Source: Cytophagaceae bacterium
GTDB lineage: Bacteria > Bacteroidota > Bacteroidia > Cytophagales > Flexibacteraceae
Direction: 5' to 3'
Length of the DNA stretch: 41,558 nt
NCBI GenBank assembly: GCA_027487695.1
Contig: JAIYDB010000100.1
Span: forward strand, 1-41,558
Shown here: positions 7,806 to 14,960 of the stretch, piece after piece
Position numbering within the stretch: position 1 is the stretch's first letter
Layout of the letters: each line of letters starts with the position of its first letter
The notes under the pieces: model-generated
Seen by the model: only the letters and a program-made list of their open reading frames with translations
The model's database searches: none
What the model was told of the DNA's origin: nothing
Translations under genes and position numbers: made by a program

Positions 7806-8465
7806 TTATCTATCAATAATACTTCTGCCAACTACAGTTCCTAAAAGTACTGCTATTAGGATAGCTACAAAAACTGCTACATACATAAGTAGCCTAACTT
7901 GGTTGGCTAATTCTAAGGTGGTTTTTACTTCTTCTGCACCCGTGCTTAGTTCTTCGTCTTCAAGCTTGTCGAGGCGTTTTATCGCATCGGAAAAGGGTAC
8001 ATAGGTTTGGAACTTAAAAACAATATTTGCTGAATCGGTTTTTCCAGTTTCGTGTAAGGAAATTACCTTTCGCTCCAATATTCTGTATTGTTTTAATACC
8101 CTTTGGTACTGCTTTAAATGCTCTTTTTCAACTGGAATAAAGTAATCATCATTAATATGTTTATCCAGAATTGCATCTAATTTTTGGTTATTACTAGATA
8201 TTGCAGTTAAAAGTTCGCTGTGTTTGCTAGCACTTAATCCAGTAAGCAATTCTTCTAAGTGAAACCTATTATCGTACTGTAATTTGGTAATAGTAGCTAA
8301 ATCACGCTCTGGAATTAAGCTATTTTTATATACCGAATTTAAACTTTTACTAAGCTTGTTTAAGCCTAATACTCCAATACCTGCAACAATAAAAACTACT
8401 GTAAAAATACCTATAAAGCCTTGTATTACTCTTTTCGAGCCTAAGCGGCTTATATTCCAAATCAT
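7806..8465 (-). CDS. Four-helix-bundle (4HB_MCP-type) membrane sensor without output domain
   Basis: The start chosen is the internal ATG at 8465 (MIWNISRLGSKRV), because a perfect -7 box (TATATTTG, 8487-8494) lies between it and the upstream in-frame ATG at 8501. The protein has 219 residues. A membrane helix lies at about 14-36, followed by a mostly helical extracytoplasmic region of about 155 residues with the heptad-like character of MCP four-helix-bundle domains (PF12729). A second membrane helix (about 193-214) ends in GRSIIDR, exactly where a HAMP linker would normally begin. Chemoreceptors and histidine kinases with this domain carry HAMP and signalling domains; this one stops. The next gene downstream begins within 40 bases, so no lost partner is visible. 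It may act with a separate partner protein. The ligand is unknown. Confidence 0.75.
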   Translation of the reverse strand: MIWNISRLGSKRVIQGFIGIFTVVFIVAGIGVLGLNKLSKSLNSVYKNSLIPERDLATITKLQYDNRFHLEELLTGLSASKHSELLTAISSNNQKLDAILDKHINDDYFIPVEKEHLKQYQRVLKQYRILERKVISLHETGKTDSANIVFKFQTYVPFSDAIKRLDKLEDEELSTGAEEVKTTLELANQVRLLMYVAVFVAILIAVLLGTVVGRSIIDR

Positions 8466-8486
8466 ATTAAGTTGTTGAGTTTTGTT

Positions 8487-8494
8487 CAAATATA
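8487..8494 (-). promoter_or_regulatory. -7 box for the four-helix-bundle sensor gene
   Basis: TATATTTG is read on the minus strand. No clear TTG sits at -33. The box lies between the two candidate start codons and favours the inner ATG at 8465. Confidence 0.5.
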
Positions 8495-8517
8495 CTACCA
8501 AATGCTAATAAAACTGT

Positions 8518-8548
8518 TTGGTGAGGCTAGGAAGTACACTTACCTTAG
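8518..8548 (+). promoter_or_regulatory. Promoter of the cystathionine beta-synthase gene
   Basis: TTG at 8518-8520 and TACCTTAG at 8541-8548 are 20 bases apart, with one mismatch to TAnnTTTG. The ATG follows at 8567, giving a very short leader. It is back to back with the sensor promoter. Confidence 0.65.
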
Positions 8549-8566
8549 CATCGCAAATCAATAATT

Positions 8567-9937
8567 ATGAAATACCTCAATTCTATTATAGAGGCAGTTG
8601 GTAATACACCTCTTGTGAAAATCAATAATCTTGCCAAAGATATTAAAGGTACCGTTTTGGCAAAGGTTGAATACCTAAACCCTGGCAATTCTGTAAAAGA
8701 CAGAATGGCCATTAAAATGGTGGAAGATGCTGAAAAGGCGGGCTTGTTAAAACCAGGCGGTACTATTATTGAAGGTACTAGCGGTAATACGGGTATGGGC
8801 TTAGCGCTTGCTGCTATTGCTAAAGGATACAAGTGCATCTTCACGATGTCTGATAAGCAAAGCAAAGAGAAAATGGATATCCTAAGGGCGGTAGGGGCCG
8901 ATGTTGTGGTATGTCCTACCAATGTTGCTCCTGAAGATCCTCGTTCTTACTATTCTGTTGCTAGGCGTTTGAAGGCTGAAATTCCTAATTCCTTTTATCC
9001 AAATCAGTATGATAACCTAAGTAACGCCGCTGCGCATTACGAAACTACTGGTCCTGAAATTTGGAACGATACAGATGGTAAAATCACCCATTATGCTGCC
9101 GGTGTTGGTACTGGTGGTACAATGTGCGGTGCAGCGAAATATTTAAAAGAACAAAACCCTGATATAATATCAGTAGGTATAGATACTTACGGTTCTGTTT
9201 TTAAGAAGTATAAGGAAACAGGTATTTTCGATGAAAACGAAATCTACCCTTATATGACAGAAGGTATTGGGGAAGATATTTTGCCTAAGAATGTAGATTT
9301 TTCAGTGATTGACCATTTTGTAAAGGTTACTGATAAAGATGCTGCCATTATGACCCGTAGACTTGCCAAAGAAGAAGGCCTGTTTATCGGTTGGAGCTGT
9401 GGTTCTGCTATGGCAGGGGCATTAGAGTACGCTAGAGAAAACCTGAAAGAAGGCGATGTGATGGTGGTAATTCTACCAGATCACGGTACCCGTTATTTGG
9501 GTAAAGTTTACAATAACCAGTGGATGGAAGACCACGGCTTCCTAGAAAACAGAGAATTTGCCACCGCACGCGATGTAATTGCAAAGCGTAGTGCTGCATA
9601 TGAATTAGTATCGGTAGGTAAGACCGAAACTGTTGCCGCTGCAATTCGTAAAATGCAACAAGTAGGTATTTCACAAATTCCTGTTTTGGATGCCGATCAA
9701 GTTGTGGGTAGTATCAACGATATTGAAATTCTAGCTCAGCTATTAGATAACCCTGTTGTTGCCTCAGAACCTGTTGAAAAGTACATGAGCAAAGCCTTTA
9801 AGTTTGTGGCTTTAGATAATACTGTAGATGTACTTAGCGGTCACCTTAAGGAAAACAAGGCATTACTAGTTCGTGATGAAGCTGGTAAGATTCATACCAT
9901 TACCCAAGCAGATATTTTGGCAGCCTTAACGGCATAG
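8567..9937 (+). CDS. Cystathionine beta-synthase-type PLP enzyme with C-terminal CBS pair
   Basis: A cytoplasmic enzyme of the fold-type II PLP family, predicted to condense serine (or O-acetylserine) with homocysteine or sulfide in transsulfuration/cysteine metabolism. The PLP lysine is K44 in NPGNSVKDRMA, the substrate loop is EGTSGNTG (69-76), and the phosphate-binding loop is GVGTGGT (179-185). The WSCGSA segment near 276-281 supplies the serine that contacts the pyridine ring. Residues about 335-456 form two CBS domains, as in non-haem bacterial and eukaryotic cystathionine beta-synthases of similar length (456 aa). No N-terminal haem motif is present. The CBS pair points to cystathionine beta-synthase rather than a plain CysK/CysM cysteine synthase, but the exact acceptor cannot be settled from sequence. 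Confidence 0.9.
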   Translation: MKYLNSIIEAVGNTPLVKINNLAKDIKGTVLAKVEYLNPGNSVKDRMAIKMVEDAEKAGLLKPGGTIIEGTSGNTGMGLALAAIAKGYKCIFTMSDKQSKEKMDILRAVGADVVVCPTNVAPEDPRSYYSVARRLKAEIPNSFYPNQYDNLSNAAAHYETTGPEIWNDTDGKITHYAAGVGTGGTMCGAAKYLKEQNPDIISVGIDTYGSVFKKYKETGIFDENEIYPYMTEGIGEDILPKNVDFSVIDHFVKVTDKDAAIMTRRLAKEEGLFIGWSCGSAMAGALEYARENLKEGDVMVVILPDHGTRYLGKVYNNQWMEDHGFLENREFATARDVIAKRSAAYELVSVGKTETVAAAIRKMQQVGISQIPVLDADQVVGSINDIEILAQLLDNPVVASEPVEKYMSKAFKFVALDNTVDVLSGHLKENKALLVRDEAGKIHTITQADILAALTA

Positions 9938-9961
9938 TCGATAAGGTTCTATACAAATACA

Positions 9962-9995
9962 AAAGGGGGCAATTCATTCAGAATTTGCCCCCTTT
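9962..9995. terminator. Shared terminator between convergent CBS gene and porX
   Basis: AAAGGGGGC (9962-9970) pairs with GCCCCCTTT (9987-9995), and the stem extends inward through AATTC/GAATT with one bulged base. The T-run is better on the minus-strand side (TTTTG after the stem) than on the plus side, so it probably serves both converging transcripts. Confidence 0.75.
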
Positions 9996-10017
9996 CCGGT
10001 TTTAGAATAACTAAATA

Positions 10018-11571
10018 TTACTTAGGTTCTAAAGAAATAAATGGTATAATCATTTCTTCTAATGAAATACCACCGTGTTGGAAGGTATTTCTGAACATAT
10101 TAGCAAAGTGGTTGTAGTTGTTCGGATATACAAAATACCCATCTTTCCAGGCAAATACATAGCTGGTGCTCATATTTGGTGCGGGTAGTTTAATATCTTC
10201 CGGACGGTGAGCTACCATTACTTCCTTTTCATCGAAGCCTAGGTTTTTGCCTTGCTTATAGCGGAGGTTGCTATTTACATTTCTATCGCCAACAATTCTG
10301 AGGGTTTTATTTACCCTTATTGTACCGTGGTCCGTGGTAATAATCAGACGACCTTTTTGCTTGGCAATTTCTTGCATCATTGCAAATAAGGGTGAGTGCT
10401 CAAACCAGCTATAAGTCAAACTACGATAAGCAGCTTCATCTGGAGCTAGTTCCTTAAGCATTTCGCTATCAGTACGAGCGTGACTTAGCATATCCATAAA
10501 ATTATAGACGATTACGTTCAGGTCGTTGGTTTTTAGCTTATTCATATTGTTCGCTAATTCCTGACCCTTATCGGTCTGTAAAATTTTATTGTAACTTGTT
10601 TTAATGGTTAGCCTATTGCGTTCCACTTGCTTGGTTAGCAATTCGTGTTCATGCAAGTTTTTGCCATCATCGTCATCGTCATTTTTCCAGTATTGTGGGT
10701 ACTGCTTGGCTATTTCGCTAGGCATTAAACCACTGAAGATAGCGTTCCTTGCATATGCAGTAGTTGTTGGCAGAATGCTGAAATAGGTTTCCTCCTTTTC
10801 AACAGTAAATAAATCTGCAAGCAAAGGCTCAATGGTTTTCCATTGGTCATAACGTAGATTATCAATCAATATGAAGTATAAAGGTCTTCCCGCTTGTAGT
10901 TGAGGAAATACCTTTTTCTTCATTATCTCATGACTCATTGTTGGGCGTTCTGCCTTAGGATCGTTCAGCCAATATTTGTACTCTTCAGTAATAAACTTTC
11001 CGAAGTTGGTGTTTGCCTCATCCTTTTGCATCTCCAGAACTGTAGCCATAGAACTGTTCTTGGTGCGTTGCATTTCCAGCTCCCAGAAAACCAGTTTCTT
11101 ATAAATTTCGGTCCATTCTTCGTGATCTATGCGTTCGCTATAGGCCATAGAAATGTTCCTAAAATCTTCCTGATAGCCACGGGTAGTAGTTTCAGAAATT
11201 AAAGCTTTACCATCCAAAATCTTCTTTACTGATAGCAGAATTTGATTTGGGTTTAATGGCTTAATCAGGTAATCTGAAATTTTTGCCCCAATGGCATCTT
11301 CCATAATATTTTCCTCTTCGCTTTTGGTAATCATTACCACTGGAAGATTGGGCTTTATGGTTTTTAGCTGTGCCAAGGTTTCTAAACCGCTTAGGCCAGG
11401 CATATTTTCATCTAAGAAAACAATATCAAAAGGGGTAGATTCTATAAGGTCTAGGGCATCGGCACCGCTATTTACCCCTGTTACTTTAAAGCCTTTGTTT
11501 TGTAAAAAAAGGATATGTGGCTTTAGGAGGTCTATTTCATCGTCGGCCCATAAAATGGTGTATTGCTGCAT
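10018..11571 (-). CDS. porX: PorX: T9SS two-component response regulator with PglZ phosphatase-like domain
   Basis: A 517-residue regulator of the type IX secretion system. Residues 1-120 are a receiver domain with acidic residues D10/D11, phosphoacceptor D54 in VFLDENMPG, and K104 in YLIKPLNP. Residues about 150-215 form a helical linker. Residues about 220-517 are a PglZ/alkaline-phosphatase-superfamily domain with the expected metal and catalytic positions: D237 (LIDNLR), the LPTTTAYAR threonines (269-271), D360 and H364 (NFMDMLSHAR), D414/H415 (TTDHGTIRV) and H499. In Porphyromonas gingivalis, PorX works with the PorY kinase and sigma factor SigP to control T9SS genes, and its PglZ domain is a nucleotide phosphodiesterase. 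An unusual run of five Asp lies near residue 300. It sits 39 bases downstream of an M50 protease gene on the same strand, probably co-transcribed with it. Neither porY nor sigP is in the window. Confidence 0.96.
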   Translation of the reverse strand: MQQYTILWADDEIDLLKPHILFLQNKGFKVTGVNSGADALDLIESTPFDIVFLDENMPGLSGLETLAQLKTIKPNLPVVMITKSEEENIMEDAIGAKISDYLIKPLNPNQILLSVKKILDGKALISETTTRGYQEDFRNISMAYSERIDHEEWTEIYKKLVFWELEMQRTKNSSMATVLEMQKDEANTNFGKFITEEYKYWLNDPKAERPTMSHEIMKKKVFPQLQAGRPLYFILIDNLRYDQWKTIEPLLADLFTVEKEETYFSILPTTTAYARNAIFSGLMPSEIAKQYPQYWKNDDDDDGKNLHEHELLTKQVERNRLTIKTSYNKILQTDKGQELANNMNKLKTNDLNVIVYNFMDMLSHARTDSEMLKELAPDEAAYRSLTYSWFEHSPLFAMMQEIAKQKGRLIITTDHGTIRVNKTLRIVGDRNVNSNLRYKQGKNLGFDEKEVMVAHRPEDIKLPAPNMSTSYVFAWKDGYFVYPNNYNHFANMFRNTFQHGGISLEEMIIPFISLEPK

Positions 11572-11610
11572 AAAATTATTATTTGTTCTGAAAACTAAGA
11601 ACGCTAATCT

Positions 11611-12807
11611 TTAAATAACCGTATTGGTTTGGGTAGAAACTTTTGGAACTACTATTTCATTGGCCTTCATAATTTGAAGTGGCCTAGGCGTAAAACTGAT
11701 GATGAAGATGATAATCCCTATTACCCCAATTATTTTACGAACAGGATCTAAGGGTGCTTCAAAATAAACAGGTGGGTGGTCTATCCCTAGAAAACGAGCT
11801 AAGATAAAGGCAAACATAAGCCAAGCATCGTAACCTTGAATGGGTAAACCAGTAAGTTGCAAGGCATATTGCGCTGTGAAAAACGCCATAGTTAATGATA
11901 GAGCAGCCATATTGGTTACTGCAACTTTCTGGAATATCAGAAACAGAAAACCGATATAGACCAAATTGCCAAATAGCTTATCGGTAAGAAGGGAATCGTA
12001 GTTAAGGTCAATTACTGAGGGTACGCTCATTCCTCCAAAGAATAAGAATACCATAAAAATGAATCTGCTTATGTAATAGTGCAACTTTGCACCAAATAGT
12101 CCATACAATACGTGCCCACCATCTAGCTGACCTATAGGCAATAAGTTCATTGCAGTAAATACCAGCGCCCAAAAACCTGCAAATAATATGGGATAATGCT
12201 GCAATTCAGCAGGGTGGGGAAGTAGGTTTGGATCGGCAAATACGCTACCTAGGAAGTTGAATAGCAGGTTATCGCCCGCTAAAAATACTTGCACTTGGTC
12301 TGGCATTTGAGGGTAAGATAGACGGTAATCTCCAGTAATTTGTTGGTATTCAGGGTGTATTTGATACAGGTAATCTAAAGGAGGTAGGTTGGTAAAGCCA
12401 TAAATTAGAACCACAATAGCTGCAATAAACCCTGCAATAGGTCCGGCAATACCCACATCAAAAACCTGAACCTTACTGCTTTGCGGTGTCTTTAATTTGA
12501 TAAATGCACCCCCCGTACCCAAGGTAGGAAAGCCTATAAAGCCTAACCATAATGGTATATAATAAGGAAGGGTAACTCCAATTTTATAAATTCTGGCAGC
12601 GAAATAATGTCCAAATTCATGGATGGTAAGAATGCCTAAAAATGGTATTGAAAACTGCAATCCAGATTGTAAGTTCTCCCAAACAATACCGCTTTCATTA
12701 TAAAAATAGCCATGTACCCATTCCGCCCCTGCGAAAGTTGTGGTAATGAAAGTTACCAAAAATAAGGCACCGTGTATCGCTATTTCTTTTCCAGTAATTT
12801 TATTCAT
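11611..12807 (-). CDS. M50-family (site-2) intramembrane metalloprotease
   Basis: A 398-residue polytopic membrane protein. The zinc motif HEFGH lies at residues 63-67 inside a hydrophobic helix. The second M50 hallmark, NLLPIGQLDGGH (221-232, with D229 as third zinc ligand), follows in a later membrane segment. A GGAFIKLK segment around residue 100 and several more hydrophobic stretches complete the core, with membrane helices also in the last 120 residues. No PDZ domain is visible, which separates it from RseP-type proteases. Members cleave membrane-bound substrates such as anti-sigma factors; the substrate here is unknown. It is transcribed just ahead of porX with a 39-base gap, suggesting a shared transcript. 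Its start lies 67 bases from the divergent thioesterase gene. Confidence 0.88.
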   Translation of the reverse strand: MNKITGKEIAIHGALFLVTFITTTFAGAEWVHGYFYNESGIVWENLQSGLQFSIPFLGILTIHEFGHYFAARIYKIGVTLPYYIPLWLGFIGFPTLGTGGAFIKLKTPQSSKVQVFDVGIAGPIAGFIAAIVVLIYGFTNLPPLDYLYQIHPEYQQITGDYRLSYPQMPDQVQVFLAGDNLLFNFLGSVFADPNLLPHPAELQHYPILFAGFWALVFTAMNLLPIGQLDGGHVLYGLFGAKLHYYISRFIFMVFLFFGGMSVPSVIDLNYDSLLTDKLFGNLVYIGFLFLIFQKVAVTNMAALSLTMAFFTAQYALQLTGLPIQGYDAWLMFAFILARFLGIDHPPVYFEAPLDPVRKIIGVIGIIIFIISFTPRPLQIMKANEIVVPKVSTQTNTVI

Positions 12808-12874
12808 AGAAATTATATCTTGCCTGCCATTTCAATACCGAAAGGTACTTATTCCAAACCACAAAACAGAAACG

Positions 12875-13333
12875 ATGACCGACGAACGCATAGATATACA
12901 CCAATGGTTACAAGACCGTCTTGGTAAGCATATCACTGATACCCCAAGTGGCTTCGGTAAATGGCTAAATATGCACTTGATTGAAGTGAATGAACAACAA
13001 ATTACCATTGAAATAGAAGCCAGAGAAGAAATGAGCAACCCAATGGGCTTACTTCATGGCGGACTAATGGCTGGTATTTTAGATGAGATTATTGGGTTGC
13101 GAGTAGCCTCATTAAACTTACCAGATTACTATATCACGGTTAATTTACATACCGATTTTTTAGAGGCAGTTCCCATCAATACCAAAGTAAGAGCACAAGC
13201 TTCAATAGTTAGACAAGGACGCACAATGATTTTTGTAGAAGGGGTAATTTTAAACGATAAAGGGGTGGTATGCGCTAAAGCCAATAGTCATTTACTGCGC
13301 TATAAGCCCCGGCCTATGCTTGGAAATAGTTAG
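12875..13333 (+). CDS. PaaI-type hotdog-fold thioesterase
   Basis: The start is set at the ATG at 12875 (MTDERIDIHQWL), giving 152 residues. The longer frame from 12740 would run into the divergent M50 gene, and its extra N-terminus has no homologous look. The body shows the PaaI/YdiI hotdog pattern: NPMGLLHGGLMAGILDEIIG (residues about 52-71) with the HGG motif and a following Asp/Glu as likely catalytic acid. It is followed by TVNLHTDFLEAVP and a final strand with GVVCAKANSHL. Such enzymes hydrolyse acyl-CoA or aryl-CoA thioesters in the cytoplasm as homotetramers. The substrate cannot be read from sequence. It is transcribed alone, and the next element downstream is the cobalamin riboswitch. 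Confidence 0.85.
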   Translation: MTDERIDIHQWLQDRLGKHITDTPSGFGKWLNMHLIEVNEQQITIEIEAREEMSNPMGLLHGGLMAGILDEIIGLRVASLNLPDYYITVNLHTDFLEAVPINTKVRAQASIVRQGRTMIFVEGVILNDKGVVCAKANSHLLRYKPRPMLGNS

Positions 13334-13405
13334 TTGAACTACCTAATTCTATATTTTACTTGCTAGAGATTGGTATTTTTAAGAAAAAGTGCCAGTTTTG
13401 CTACC

Positions 13406-13580
13406 GATTTAGGTACCAATTTGCCTTGTAAGCATTTTGGTTTAAAAGGGAACTGAGTGTAACTCTCAGGCTGTCCCCGCAACTGTAAGTCTATAAAAGC
13501 TACAACATTTTTTACACCACTGGCATTTGCTGGGAAGGTTGTTGTAGTAGATGAGCCAGGAGACCTGCCCAAGTCTAATC
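13406..13580 (+). promoter_or_regulatory. Cobalamin (B12) riboswitch aptamer
   Basis: The conserved core of the cobalamin riboswitch (Rfam RF00174 type) is present in order: AAAAGGGAA near 13444, GCTGTCCCCGCAACTGTAAG near 13472-13491, CCACTGG near 13517, TGGGAAGG near 13531, and the B12 box GATGAGCCAGGAGACCTGCC near 13550-13569. The closing P1 stem can form between GATTTAG (13406-13412) and CTAATC (13575-13580). It lies on the plus strand ahead of a five-gene operon that ends in a TonB-dependent receptor and a surface propeller lipoprotein, so binding of adenosyl- or other cobalamin should repress corrinoid uptake genes. Confidence 0.95.
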
Positions 13581-13707
13581 TTACCAAGCTTTCGGAGGAA
13601 AGGCTATGGGAGCATCAGACCATCGTTAAGCTAGCAACGATACCTCATTCTCCGTATAGTTACCCGGCCGGAAGTGTATTTGTTCACACAAACACTTCTA
13701 TCCAAAA
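13581..13707 (+). promoter_or_regulatory. Structured leader (likely expression platform) between riboswitch and first gene
   Basis: This stretch of 127 bases between aptamer and ATG can form several stems. AGCTTT/AAAGGCT lies around 13588-13605. CTAT-GGGAG (13604-13612) can pair with CTCCGTATAG (13650-13659) around an inner hairpin ATCGTT/AACGAT (13622-13641). GAAGTGT (13671-13677) pairs with ACACTTC (13692-13698), extended by TTGT/ACAA, and ends nine bases before the start codon. No stem is followed by a T-run, so control at translation initiation is more likely than termination. The pairing scheme is read by eye only. Confidence 0.55.
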
Positions 13708-14958
13708 ATGAAGAAAATCATTACCCTCATTTCCTTGTTGGCAATAAGCAGTATAGCTATTGCCCAAACAGGAACAAGTGCCATTGTAGTTTCTGGAGGT
13801 CCATTTGGGGCACTAAACAACCGAGTTGTTGTTCAGAAATATACTTATCCAAATCAATTGGTTTCCATTGATTCTATTCCTTCAAGTTCTGTTACAGGTT
13901 TGTTTTGCACCGCATCAAAAACAGTTGTAACTACCACAGCTGAACTAAGTATTTACAACCAATCAGGGACCAGATTAGCAAGAACTTCTAACCTAAGCGG
14001 TGTTAGAGCCCCAATTTTAATTAACGATTCTGTTGGTGTTGCCTTATTTGGGTTTGGTGTAGGTGCAGGCAAAAGCACTATCAGATTCTTTAATGCAAAC
14101 ACTGGTGCAATTACTGATACTATTGCTGTAACTCGTGAAGCGGGTTATGCACTAGTTCAAAGTGGAAAGTTATTTGTGAGTTTACCTGGAGGCTTTCCAA
14201 GCACTGAAGGACAAGTAGCAGTGATTGATCTTTCAACGAGAACCGTGCAAAGAACACTCAATTTAGGTTCAAGAATGGCGAGTATAGGTCAGCTTTTTAC
14301 AATAGGCGATAGCGTTTTAGCTTTAGCAACAATATCATTCGGAAGTCGAGTAGGAGGTATAGCAAGAATTAATAATCAGAACTTTAACTTTAAAGTAGAT
14401 ACCACAGTATTCCCAATTGGATCTGGAAATACCTTCGGAGTAATTCCTTCAGCAAATGATAGCTACTCTTTAATTGGTAGTTTTAATACAGCTGGAACTA
14501 TATCGCTGTTAAACTTACCAACAAGGCTGCTAACGAGTCAGTTTATCAATAAGCCTGTAACAGGTGCAGATATTGATAGAGTGAATAATCGTTTAGTATT
14601 TACTGATGCGGCAGGGTTTACAGGCAGGGGCAAGTTATATGTTTACAACCTGAATGGTGAAGCCCTTGATAGCGTTACCGTAGGTGTTTCTCCAGAATGG
14701 GTAAAAGTAATTCCTGCTGGTCCTAATTCAGTACGTCCACAGTTTTCAGAGGCAGGAATTAAACTATACCCTAACCCTGCAACCAACCAAGTTCAGGTAA
14801 TAGGAGAAGTAAAAGAACTATCGTTTACTGATATTTCTGGAAGGTCAACAGTTTTGCCAGTAATTAATGGTGCAGCGACTATAAGCCATTTACAAGCAGG
14901 TATTTATATGGTTAAGCCTGTGGGTAGCTATAAGCCTATAAAACTTATAGTAAGGTAG
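13708..14958 (+). CDS. T9SS-exported beta-propeller protein, first gene of the B12-riboswitch operon
   Basis: A 416-residue secreted protein. Residues 1-19 are a Sec signal peptide (...ISSIAIAQ). Residues about 22-335 are rich in short beta strands with recurring D-S/T and G-x-V-x-V-x-D/N units (for example GQVAVIDLSTRTVQRTLNLG and GKLYVYNLNGEALDSVTVG), the look of a seven-bladed YncE/DUF5074-like propeller. Residues about 345-416 are a type A T9SS sorting domain (LYPNPATNQV ... LQAGIYMVKPV ... KLIVR). The next gene starts two bases after its stop. Given riboswitch control and the BtuB/BtuG-like genes downstream, corrinoid capture at or beyond the cell surface is a reasonable inference, but no binding residues can be named. 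Confidence 0.82.
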   Translation: MKKIITLISLLAISSIAIAQTGTSAIVVSGGPFGALNNRVVVQKYTYPNQLVSIDSIPSSSVTGLFCTASKTVVTTTAELSIYNQSGTRLARTSNLSGVRAPILINDSVGVALFGFGVGAGKSTIRFFNANTGAITDTIAVTREAGYALVQSGKLFVSLPGGFPSTEGQVAVIDLSTRTVQRTLNLGSRMASIGQLFTIGDSVLALATISFGSRVGGIARINNQNFNFKVDTTVFPIGSGNTFGVIPSANDSYSLIGSFNTAGTISLLNLPTRLLTSQFINKPVTGADIDRVNNRLVFTDAAGFTGRGKLYVYNLNGEALDSVTVGVSPEWVKVIPAGPNSVRPQFSEAGIKLYPNPATNQVQVIGEVKELSFTDISGRSTVLPVINGAATISHLQAGIYMVKPVGSYKPIKLIVR

Positions 14959-14960
14959 TT

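Noticed and set aside
12740-12874. N-terminal extension of the thioesterase from an upstream ATG
   Set aside because: It would overlap the start of the divergent M50 gene by 68 bases and adds 45 residues with no hotdog character; the ATG at 12875 gives the normal length.
13363-13871. Open frames across the riboswitch region on both strands
   Set aside because: They cover the conserved cobalamin aptamer and the leader, or the start of the propeller gene in the wrong phase; the RNA element explains the conservation.
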